The notes under the pieces were generated by a model that saw nothing but the letters and a program-made list of their open reading frames with translations, did not search any database and was not told where the DNA came from. From NCBI GenBank assembly GCA_023424585.1, contig JAFADT010000253.1:1-6537 (forward strand): a DNA stretch of 6,537 nucleotides, read 5' to 3'. Shown here in pieces: positions 1 to 5,435 of this stretch (within the stretch, counting starts at the first letter, position 1; every line of letters starts with the position of its first letter). Source of the stretch: Pseudomonadota bacterium (GTDB lineage: Bacteria > Myxococcota > Myxococcia > Myxococcales > Myxococcaceae). Made by a program: the position numbers and the translations under genes.

Positions 1-677
1 TACGCCTCGAACTGTCCCACATGTGACACGATCTTTGGACTCAGGGCCTCCAGCGAGGCTCGAGCCTCGGCGACCACCAAGTCCAGCTGGGTCATGCCTG
101 CCTTGACCTCCGCTTCTTCCATCACGACAGGATCCCTGTAAGCACTGGCCTGCATTTTGACCTGTGTCTCCACGTTCTTGGTGATCGTGCTCAATCGCTC
201 CGTCCCTTCGGCGATGAGCAGCATTTGCTGATTGTAACGGACCTTTCGCTCCTCTGAATGAAGGAACAGACTCCGACGTAGCGTTTCGGCGCTCTGCTGG
301 GTGGTTTTTAGGAAATCAATGACTTGGTTCTGTGCCTCAAGCCAAGCCACAATCTCAGCGGTGGAGGCGTTCGCTTCCGGAGACGTGGCCCACACCTGAA
401 TGGGCTGGTAGCGGCAGGTGAGATCTGCACCGCATTGATTGATCTGATCGCTGAGAATCTGATCGTAGACCCCTTGAGGAGTTTGCGGCGGACGGTCGCA
501 AACATGACGGTCATGATGTCCCGGGCGTATGGCGCAGAACATGGGGATGTAGTCCGTCATGCGTTGTTTCTGGGTGTTCACCTGTATTTCTTTCGGGCGC
601 GACTCCTGTGCGCAGCCCAGTCCCAAGGTCGCGACGAGCGCGGCTTTGAGCCATCTGAGATGAGTATTTGATTCCAT
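1..677 (-). CDS. Probable coiled-coil lipoprotein, function unknown (3' end outside window)
   Basis: I do not recognise the family. Reading from the ATG at 677 gives 225 complete codons with no stop before the edge. The N-terminus (MESNTHLRWLKAALVATLGL, then GC) is a short basic region, a hydrophobic stretch and a Cys at residue 22. This resembles a lipoprotein signal, although Gly rather than Leu at -3 makes the lipobox imperfect. Ala-Gln after the Cys would fit outer-membrane sorting. Cysteines 48, 60, 82 and 88 could form disulfides in the periplasm. From about residue 105 the protein is Gln/Glu/Lys/Arg-rich and looks like long amphipathic helix, probably coiled coil, broken near Pro183. 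No clear ribosome binding site precedes 677. An in-frame ATG at 716 overlaps the stop of the upstream gene as TGATG and would add 13 residues; I kept 677 because the signal peptide is then more compact. Codons such as ATA, CTA, TCA and AGA are more common than in the right half of the window. It is probably the third gene of a secreted-protein unit. Confidence 0.7.
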   Translation of the reverse strand, partial: MESNTHLRWLKAALVATLGLGCAQESRPKEIQVNTQKQRMTDYIPMFCAIRPGHHDRHVCDRPPQTPQGVYDQILSDQINQCGADLTCRYQPIQVWATSPEANASTAEIVAWLEAQNQVIDFLKTTQQSAETLRRSLFLHSEERKVRYNQQMLLIAEGTERLSTITKNVETQVKMQASAYRDPVVMEEAEVKAGMTQLDLVVAEARASLEALSPKIVSHVGQFEA

Positions 678-715
678 GATTTTTGTTTTGCTGTTGTGCG
701 GGGATGTGTCGAGCA

Positions 716-1678
716 TCAGGGCAGCCAGGGTGCGAGTTGTGCCAGTGCCAGTGATTTCTTGTTCTTGAGCCGGATGGCCTCGGTCTTCGCGGCCTCGTAG
801 AGCTGGGCGTAGTCCGGGGGATTTTCGCCCTGGTGAGCGAGGATCGCGTTCAGCCGTGCCATGATCTCAGCCGCGCCCGGGCCGAGGTGATCCTCCAGGG
901 TCATGACGGTTCCGTCCGGGCGCTGCCAGTCCTCGGGCTGGCCGAGCACCCAGAGCGAGCTGTGGAGGCGCAGCAGTGCTAGGCGCTCCTCGAACGACAG
1001 GTCCCCGCAGTCGAGGATCATCGATTCCATGGCAGGACCGGCCTCAAGCGCCGCAGCCCGGAGTTCCTGCATGCTCTCGTTGGAGAGTTCGACACGGAAG
1101 CGGTCAGCCAGGCTGGACATGAACGCGTAGGCGCGCTGATAGAGCATGAGCTCCTCCATCCGGTCTGCATGGCTTTCAGCAGCGGCGATTTCAGCGTTCA
1201 ACGCGGTGACGAGGGCCTGGGCCTCGCCCGTGCTGGAGACGTCGACCTCGTTCCATCGGACGTCCAGCATGATGCGGCAGCTGGCATCGAGGACCGCAGA
1301 GGGTGTCCAGGTGGACGCATCGCTCAGGGTGAAGGCGCTCACGGGCGCGCCTCCATCCGCTCGCAGCCGGACCTCCTTGTTGTTCTGGAGATAAGGGAGG
1401 AAGACGGGCGGCGCCCCCGCTGTTTCGGCCCGGGCCTCCAGCGGGTACTGGGTCGAACAATTGCCGGACACGACGGAGCGGAGCGTTGTCCGGAGGGGCA
1501 CGGCAGTTTCCGCTGTGGGCGTGGTGAGTGACACCTGCGGTAGCTGACAGTTCATCAGCCTGTTGAAGCGCAGCTCACACCGGGCAGGCGAAATGAGGTC
1601 ATAGGCATCCGCTGCATGGGTCACGCTGGGCAGGAACAGGGTACACGTCGCCCCTGCGATGAGGAATCGCATCTTCAC
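716..1678 (-). CDS. Secreted protein of unknown function, 320 aa
   Basis: I do not recognise the family. The GTG start at 1678 is supported by AAGGAG five bases upstream; an ATG two codons further in is a weaker alternative. Residues 1-22 form a classical Sec signal peptide: MKMR, hydrophobic core, then T-H-A with predicted cleavage before Ala23. The mature protein appears to have two parts. Residues about 30-150 are rich in Val, Thr, Ser and Pro, probably beta-structured, and contain cysteines 34, 44, 74 and 134. Residues about 152-320 are Ala/Leu/Glu-rich and probably helical, with Cys224. Five mature cysteines suit an oxidising compartment and leave one unpaired or available for an intermolecular bond. 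No catalytic motif is apparent. The gene lies 114 bases after the upstream secreted-protein gene and 38 bases before the lipoprotein gene (or overlaps it as TGATG), so co-expression is likely. Periplasmic or extracellular location is inferred from the signal peptide; function is unknown. Confidence 0.8.
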   Translation of the reverse strand: MKMRFLIAGATCTLFLPSVTHAADAYDLISPARCELRFNRLMNCQLPQVSLTTPTAETAVPLRTTLRSVVSGNCSTQYPLEARAETAGAPPVFLPYLQNNKEVRLRADGGAPVSAFTLSDASTWTPSAVLDASCRIMLDVRWNEVDVSSTGEAQALVTALNAEIAAAESHADRMEELMLYQRAYAFMSSLADRFRVELSNESMQELRAAALEAGPAMESMILDCGDLSFEERLALLRLHSSLWVLGQPEDWQRPDGTVMTLEDHLGPGAAEIMARLNAILAHQGENPPDYAQLYEAAKTEAIRLKNKKSLALAQLAPWLP

Positions 1679-1683
1679 AGGTA

Positions 1684-1689
1684 CTCCTT
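1684..1689 (-). promoter_or_regulatory. Ribosome binding site AAGGAG for the 320-aa secreted protein
   Basis: On the minus strand AAGGAG lies five bases before the GTG at 1678 and eleven before the ATG at 1672. The spacing favours the GTG as the start. Confidence 0.7.
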
Positions 1690-1695
1690 GTGATA

Positions 1696-1774
1696 GTTTC
1701 AGGATTCAGCCGGGCTTCCTCGCAGGGCTCTCGCCCATGAATGCGAATGAGGCCTGGAGGTTTCGTTTCAGGAT
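1696..1774. repeat. Imperfect direct repeat in the gap between the two secreted-protein genes
   Basis: GTTTCAGGAT occurs at 1696-1705 and again at 1765-1774. Similarity continues loosely beyond it: TCAGCCGGGC follows the first copy and CGCCGAGC the second. The two copies start 69 bases apart, within the 114-base non-coding gap. Whether this is an operator pair, a duplication scar or chance cannot be told from one sequence. Confidence 0.4.
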
Positions 1775-1792
1775 CGCCGAGCAGGTGGAGAA

Positions 1793-2719
1793 TTACAGAC
1801 AGAATCCAGGCTGGGATTGGTCCGGAATGCAGTCCGGCAGGATGAGGCGTGCTTCGATGATGTCCGCGCCAAGGTGGTAGTTCCCCCAGATGTAGTCCGG
1901 ATCCGCGAAGCGAAGAGGGGGGAGCGCGTTGGCGCGAAGCTCCACCCGGACTGGGGTGTAGGGTTGAATGAGGGTTTCGATCTCGAAGAACTCGTAGCCT
2001 CCTCCTGAGTAGGTATCTGGTGCGGGCAGCACCATTGTGGCGGCGTCACGCCATACGTTGTCCATTCCGAGCGTCTGGAGCGCGAGCGTCGCTGACAGGT
2101 CAATGCCGGGGAGATAAGGCGGACCGAGCGGCCGCTGTGAATAGAGATAGACCTTGACCTGTCCCCGCACGTACCGGGCCTGATGGTGGCTCAAGAACCC
2201 GGGAACCCGCAGGAAGACATGACCCGACTGGGTCGTCGCCAGGGGTTTAGTGAAGAGCAAACTCCCCCATTGGGCAGGACTCGTGGGGCAGTGGATGACG
2301 GGCGCACCCAGGCCACTGAGGTAGCGACCGTCCAGCCAGTGCCACTGCTGGGTCTGACGGCCAGTGTGGCTGTCATATGGAGCGGGCACGGTAGGAGATA
2401 GCTCGAACCAAGACGTCGAAGGAGGGGCCTCGGTAGGGTCAGCACAGGGCACGATGTTCCCACCGCCCGAACTGCTGCTGAGGTTCTGGGTCGTGCACAT
2501 ACTCTGGACAGGCCTGTTCGCCCAGTTGCACATGTCGAGAGAGATCTCCTGGACATACTGCGACGAGGACGGTGTCAGTCCCGCCGCCTGTGCATCGAGC
2601 GAGATGCTCCCCAATGCCAAGCCCATAAGAGATAAGGGAGCTGCGGCAATGGCCTGCCCTATGCACTTGGTGAATGGAGCAATGGTCGAGAATGCTGTGG
2701 CGATGGCTGCGATTGTCAT
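1793..2719 (-). CDS. Secreted protein of unknown function, about 308 aa
   Basis: I do not recognise the family. The frame is open back to a GTG at 2842, but I chose the ATG at 2719 because GGGAGAAG stands eight bases upstream and the export signal then begins at the N-terminus. The first 46 residues are unusual. A hydrophobic stretch (about 2-15) is followed by T-K-C and a second, stronger one (about 22-40), ending in DAQA-AG, a plausible signal peptidase site after residue 45 or 46. The mature part begins with a Ser/Thr/Gly-rich linker and cysteines 64, 75 and 92. From about residue 100 it is rich in aromatic residues, Pro and beta-formers, with stretches such as GQVKVYLYSQR and PVRVELRANALPP that suggest a beta-sandwich. 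It ends with Cys297 and Cys307 close together, probably a disulfide-closed C-terminus. No enzyme motif was found. It is the first gene of the minus-strand exported trio, so its promoter should lie in the roughly 310-base region upstream. Confidence 0.72.
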   Translation of the reverse strand: MTIAAIATAFSTIAPFTKCIGQAIAAAPLSLMGLALGSISLDAQAAGLTPSSSQYVQEISLDMCNWANRPVQSMCTTQNLSSSSGGGNIVPCADPTEAPPSTSWFELSPTVPAPYDSHTGRQTQQWHWLDGRYLSGLGAPVIHCPTSPAQWGSLLFTKPLATTQSGHVFLRVPGFLSHHQARYVRGQVKVYLYSQRPLGPPYLPGIDLSATLALQTLGMDNVWRDAATMVLPAPDTYSGGGYEFFEIETLIQPYTPVRVELRANALPPLRFADPDYIWGNYHLGADIIEARLILPDCIPDQSQPGFCL

Positions 2720-2727
2720 TACGCGTA

Positions 2728-2735
2728 CTTCTCCC
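2728..2735 (-). promoter_or_regulatory. Ribosome binding site GGGAGAAG deciding the 2719 start
   Basis: On the minus strand GGGAGAAG lies eight bases before the ATG at 2719. Neither the in-frame GTG at 2842 nor the ATG at 2776 has a comparable purine-rich sequence at the right distance. This is the main reason for the shorter protein. Confidence 0.6.
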
Positions 2736-2793
2736 GGTGTGCCGCACGCCAGAAGTCGTGCGAAATCAGAAAACATGGACGGTTCGGAAAGGA

Positions 2794-2811
2794 GCCACTG
2801 ACGGAAGTGGC
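2794..2811. repeat. Small inverted repeat in the leader of the secreted-protein unit
   Basis: GCCACT at 2794-2799 pairs perfectly with AGTGGC at 2806-2811 around a six-base loop. It lies about 75-92 bases before the chosen start at 2719 and could be an operator or a leader hairpin. A stem this short can also arise by chance. Confidence 0.3.
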
Positions 2812-2856
2812 GATTCCCCTCTCGGTCGCAATGGACAAACACACCCGGAGGTCCCC

Positions 2857-2919
2857 ATGACGGAGTCCAAGCGAGGTGGCGAACTCGAATGTAAGGGGAG
2901 CGACAGCGTTACTGCGTAA
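2857..2919 (+). CDS. Doubtful 20-aa reading frame with a consensus ribosome binding site
   Basis: The frame MTESKRGGELECKGSDSVTA begins at an ATG four bases after GGAGGT (2847-2852) and ends at TAA. The ribosome binding site is the closest to consensus outside the main genes, but the spacing is slightly short and the peptide matches nothing I know. It could be a real small peptide, the surviving start of a decayed gene, or chance. It lies opposite the leader of the minus-strand secreted-protein unit. Confidence 0.18.
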   Translation: MTESKRGGELECKGSDSVTA

Positions 2920-2952
2920 GCAGACTGACTAGCACAGCTTCAGGGATTTGCA

Positions 2953-2976
2953 ATGCCCATGTTGTTCACGGGGCAT
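2953..2976. repeat. Inverted repeat downstream of the debranching enzyme gene
   Basis: ATGCCC at 2953-2958 pairs with GGGCAT at 2971-2976 around a 12-base loop, 56-79 bases past the stop of the debranching enzyme gene. No T-run follows on either strand, so it does not meet the pattern of an intrinsic terminator. A weak transcript-end or processing hairpin is possible. Confidence 0.25.
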
Positions 2977-3031
2977 ATGACTTTCTCCCAGCGAGCCAGT
3001 GCCCTGTTGGACCAGCACCTTGAGTGGATTG

Positions 3032-5065
3032 TCACCCCACGTTCGTCTTGCTGAACACCCGCAGCGCCTCCGCCACGCTCCAGGCCTGCGCGAAGCACCC
3101 CCGCGGCCGGTAGGGCTCGGTCGCATCAAAGATTTCCGAAATCTGTCCAAGCCCCGCGTGCGACAGGTGGTCCTCCAGTCCAGACAGCAGGGCCCTCGCG
3201 GTCTTCAGGTCCGGCGACACCTTCAACGTCGCGTCCACGTAGTGCCCGATGAGCCAACCCCACACCGTGCCCTGGTGATAGGCCGCGTCGCGCACCCGCA
3301 GGTCTCCGTCGTACCTGGGTTTGTAGTCCCTGCTCCCCGGCGCCAGGCTGCGCAGGCCCACCGGCGTCACCAGCTCGCGCTTCACCACCTCCAGCACCTT
3401 CGCCCACTTGTCTCGCTGGAGCACCGGGTGCTTCAGCGAGATGGCGAAGACCTGGTTCGGCCGCACGTGCGCGTCCTCGCGCCCGTCCTCTCCGTCCACG
3501 AGGTCGTAGAGGCAGCCGCCCGCTTCGTTCCAGAAGCGCCGGTTGAAGCTGCCGTGCGCCTTCTCCGCCGCGCCCCGGTACGGCCCCGCTTCCTCGCCCA
3601 GCCACTCCGCCCAGCCCGCCATCAGCCGCAGGGCGTTGAACCACAGCGCGTTGAGCTCCACCGCCTTGCCTCGGCGCGGCGTCACCACCCAGCCATCCAC
3701 CTTCGCGTCCATCCAGGTGAGCTGATAGCCCTCCTGTCCCTGCCGCAGGAGCCCGTCCGCCGGATCCACGCCGATGTTGAAGCGCGTGCCCTGCTGGTGG
3801 CGCGCCACGATGTCCCGCAGCGTCGGGAACAGGTCGCGCAGCAGCGCTGCGTCGCCCGTCTCCTCCAGGTAGCGGTCCACCGCGTGGAAGAACCAGAGCG
3901 TCGCGTCCGCCGTGTGGTAGACGCCCTCGCTCTCCCCGTCCGGGAAGTAATTCGGAATCAGCCCGTCCCGCACGTAGTGCTCGAACGTGCGCAGGATGGC
4001 CGCCGCCTCGCGGTAGCGCCCCGTGGCCAGCGTCAGCCCGTCCAGGCTGATCATCGTGTCCCGGCCCCAGTCCGTGAACCAGGGGTAGCCCGCGATGACG
4101 CTCCTCGCGTCCAGCCCCATCGACCGCGCCCACGCGGCGTCCGCGGGCCTCGGCGGATCGATGATGAATTGATCCGCCGCCAGCACCAGCCGCGAGGGGA
4201 CTCCGGTGCGCGCATGCTCCGGAGCCCGCGCCAGCAGGCGCTCCTCCCGGGTCCGCTCCCGCTCGAACACCTCCGCGGGCTTCCGCCCCAGCAGGTGCCC
4301 CGCAGTCTCCACCGTGAGCCCGAAGTAGACCGTGCCGCCCGGCCGCAGCATCGCCGCGAAGTAGCCCGGCGAGTGCTGTACCTCCGTGAAGTCGTAGCCT
4401 CGCGCCTTCTCCAGCCGCAGGTGCTGCGGTGGGGACGTCTCTCCCAGGCCCACGTAGGGCGCGGGGCCGTCCGAATACACATGCATCCGCTGCCGGGGGC
4501 CGTCCTCGCCGTTGCGCAGCTCCATCAGCGAACCCCGCAGCGTGACGATGGGCGCGGGCACGTCCTTCGACAGCGGCCCGTCGTGCGGCCGCAGCACCGG
4601 GAAGGGCCGCAGGTGCAGCGTCACCTCCGGGCCAGACAGGTGCTTCCACTCCAGGAACACCGTGTCCTCGCCGTGCACCATCACGATGCGCCGCCGCAGC
4701 CGCGCGCGCCCCACCGCGTACTCCCAGACGGGGAGCAGCCCCTCCAGGTGGAAGTGCCGCAGGTGCCTCGCGCCGTCCTCCCTCGCGCCGCCGTCCGCGT
4801 GCTCCTCGGACGTGAGCCGGTAGCGCTCCCCGTCCACCAGCGCCGTCTCCTCCAGCCGCGCCATCAGCACCGTGCGGCCCAGCCTCTCCAGGGTGGGGAT
4901 GAACAGGCCGTGGTAGCGGCGCGTGTTGCAGCCCACCACCGTGCCGGAGGCGTAGCCCCCTCGGCCGTTGGTCAGGAGCCACTCGTGGGACACGCCGGTG
5001 CCGAAGTCCGCGCCGTCCGGGAAGTCGAACGACAGGCGGGGCAGGGCTGGGGCTGGTTCGTTCAC
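3032..5065 (-). CDS. Glycogen debranching enzyme (amylo-alpha-1,6-glucosidase), bacterial/archaeal type
   Basis: The predicted reaction is hydrolysis of alpha-1,6-linked glucosyl branch points in glycogen or limit dextrin, in the cytoplasm. The 677 residues match the usual two-part layout. An N-terminal GDE_N-type domain (about 20-285) contains [10 protein letters not shown] (33-42) and NTRRYHGLF (47-55). A C-terminal (alpha/alpha)6-barrel GDE_C domain (about 295-675, CAZy GH133 type) contains [18 protein letters not shown] (327-344), NYFPD (372-376), [11 protein letters not shown] (383-393), WMDAKVDG (451-458), [10 protein letters not shown] (535-544), YHQGTVWGW (596-604) and SEIFD (643-647). 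By analogy with eukaryotic debranching enzymes, Asp336 (in WGRD) and Glu644 (in SEIFD) are the likely acid/base pair; this assignment is inferred. No 4-alpha-glucanotransferase (GH13) domain is present, so another enzyme must shorten the branches. The GTG start at 5065 follows a run of GAG/GGA triplets eight bases upstream. No N-terminal signal peptide is seen. The gene is complete and typical in composition. It is transcribed away from the phospholipase D gene. Confidence 0.95.
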   Translation of the reverse strand: MNEPAPALPRLSFDFPDGADFGTGVSHEWLLTNGRGGYASGTVVGCNTRRYHGLFIPTLERLGRTVLMARLEETALVDGERYRLTSEEHADGGAREDGARHLRHFHLEGLLPVWEYAVGRARLRRRIVMVHGEDTVFLEWKHLSGPEVTLHLRPFPVLRPHDGPLSKDVPAPIVTLRGSLMELRNGEDGPRQRMHVYSDGPAPYVGLGETSPPQHLRLEKARGYDFTEVQHSPGYFAAMLRPGGTVYFGLTVETAGHLLGRKPAEVFERERTREERLLARAPEHARTGVPSRLVLAADQFIIDPPRPADAAWARSMGLDARSVIAGYPWFTDWGRDTMISLDGLTLATGRYREAAAILRTFEHYVRDGLIPNYFPDGESEGVYHTADATLWFFHAVDRYLEETGDAALLRDLFPTLRDIVARHQQGTRFNIGVDPADGLLRQGQEGYQLTWMDAKVDGWVVTPRRGKAVELNALWFNALRLMAGWAEWLGEEAGPYRGAAEKAHGSFNRRFWNEAGGCLYDLVDGEDGREDAHVRPNQVFAISLKHPVLQRDKWAKVLEVVKRELVTPVGLRSLAPGSRDYKPRYDGDLRVRDAAYHQGTVWGWLIGHYVDATLKVSPDLKTARALLSGLEDHLSHAGLGQISEIFDATEPYRPRGCFAQAWSVAEALRVFSKTNVG

Positions 5066-5073
5066 GCCTGTGT

Positions 5074-5085
5074 CTCCTCCTCCTC
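5074..5085 (-). promoter_or_regulatory. Purine-rich ribosome binding site for the debranching enzyme
   Basis: On the minus strand GAGGAGGAGGAG ends eight bases before the GTG at 5065. The repeated GAG unit offers several pairing registers with 16S rRNA. It supports the GTG start over readings extending further upstream. Confidence 0.65.
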
Positions 5086-5132
5086 GCTCGGCGACGCGAG
5101 CGCGGTCGGGCCCGGCGAAGGCCGCCGCCCGA

Positions 5133-5160
5133 CCTCCGCCCGAGTCCCCCTGGGCGGAGG
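5133..5160. repeat. 9-bp perfect inverted repeat in the leader of the debranching enzyme gene
   Basis: CCTCCGCCC at 5133-5141 pairs perfectly with GGGCGGAGG at 5152-5160 around a ten-base loop. It lies about 68-95 bases before the GTG at 5065. If transcribed, it would be a strong hairpin in the 5' leader; if not, it could be a dyad operator. In sequence this G+C-rich such repeats also occur by chance. Confidence 0.35.
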
Positions 5161-5422
5161 CGCGCGGGAAGGGTAGGAAGCAGGAAGCCGTCGGCCATCG
5201 TCCCGGGGCCGCATCACGCCATCGCCCTCGCGGAGAGGTTGCTCATGAAAGCCCGCGCCACCCAGCGCATCCCCCGACCCCTGGACTCGAGGGGAGGGCA
5301 GCCAGACGGACAGGCCCTCGCCGCCGCCGCGAGCGCTCCGGAATCCCTCCGCGAGAAACCCTTGCGACGGTCCCTCCGGGGCAGCACCTCACCCAGAGCC
5401 TTCGGGCGCGCCCCGATTTCCC

Positions 5423-5429
5423 GAGGAGG
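5423..5429 (+). promoter_or_regulatory. Ribosome binding site GAGGAGG for the phospholipase D-family gene
   Basis: GAGGAGG lies six bases before the GTG at 5436. The frame stays open upstream of this point without a better start, so this site decides the N-terminus. Confidence 0.7.
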
Positions 5430-5435
5430 CACCGC

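Larger units (their letters stand above)
2720..3031. other. Non-coding gap between the debranching enzyme gene and the secreted-protein unit
   Basis: About 310 bases with no convincing gene. It separates two genes in the same direction and should hold the promoter and leader of the secreted-protein unit. Visible elements are a 6-bp perfect hairpin at 2794-2811, a very short plus-strand frame with a GGAGGT site at 2847-2919, and a 6-bp inverted repeat at 2953-2976. A second tiny plus-strand frame (2977-3054) starts here and overlaps the end of the debranching enzyme gene. I found no sigma-70 promoter good enough to call. The closest minus-strand match is TTGCAA (2948-2953) with a poor -10, TAGTCA (2926-2931), 16 bases apart. 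Confidence 0.55.
5066..5435. promoter_or_regulatory. Divergent intergenic region with the promoters of both flanking genes
   Basis: These 370 bases separate the starts of two genes reading outward, so both promoters must lie here unless transcripts enter from outside. The region is very G+C-rich and I could not identify -35/-10 boxes on either strand. It holds two ribosome binding sites, a 9-bp perfect inverted repeat (5133-5160), a CGGGCCCG palindrome (5107-5114), and a 5-bp stem CCCCT/AGGGG (5278-5294). Arg-rich open frames run through it on both strands and look like products of composition. Confidence 0.55.

Noticed and set aside
324..671. Plus-strand open frame of 115 codons
   Set aside because: It is antisense to the lipoprotein gene, which has a signal sequence and a longer open frame. 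The plus product shows no features.
1725..1736. GGGC-tctc-GCCC hairpin in the gap between the two secreted-protein genes
   Set aside because: The stem is only four pairs and no T-run follows, so it is not a supportable terminator.
2364..2801. Plus-strand open frame of 145 codons
   Set aside because: It lies antisense to the N-terminal half of the 308-aa secreted protein, has no ribosome binding site and no recognisable features. The minus frame has a signal peptide and a ribosome binding site.
2926..2953. Possible sigma-70 promoter on the minus strand, TTGCAA and TAGTCA 16 bases apart
   Set aside because: The -35 matches four of six bases but the -10 only two of six, too weak to call as a promoter.
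4151..4179. 9-bp perfect inverted repeat CGGCGGATC/GATCCGCCG with an 11-base spacer
   Set aside because: It lies inside the debranching enzyme coding sequence. About one 9-bp repeat of this kind is expected by chance in a window of this size and G+C content.
2999..5176. Long plus-strand open frame of 725 codons
   Set aside because: It lies opposite the debranching enzyme gene. The product is an Arg/Val/His/Pro-rich string without motifs, as expected from the complement of G+C-rich codons.
3126..5198. Long minus-strand open frame of 690 codons in another phase
   Set aside because: It overlaps the debranching enzyme in a different frame. The product is Gly/Ala/Arg-rich low-complexity sequence with no domain, while the 3032-5065 frame has all family motifs.
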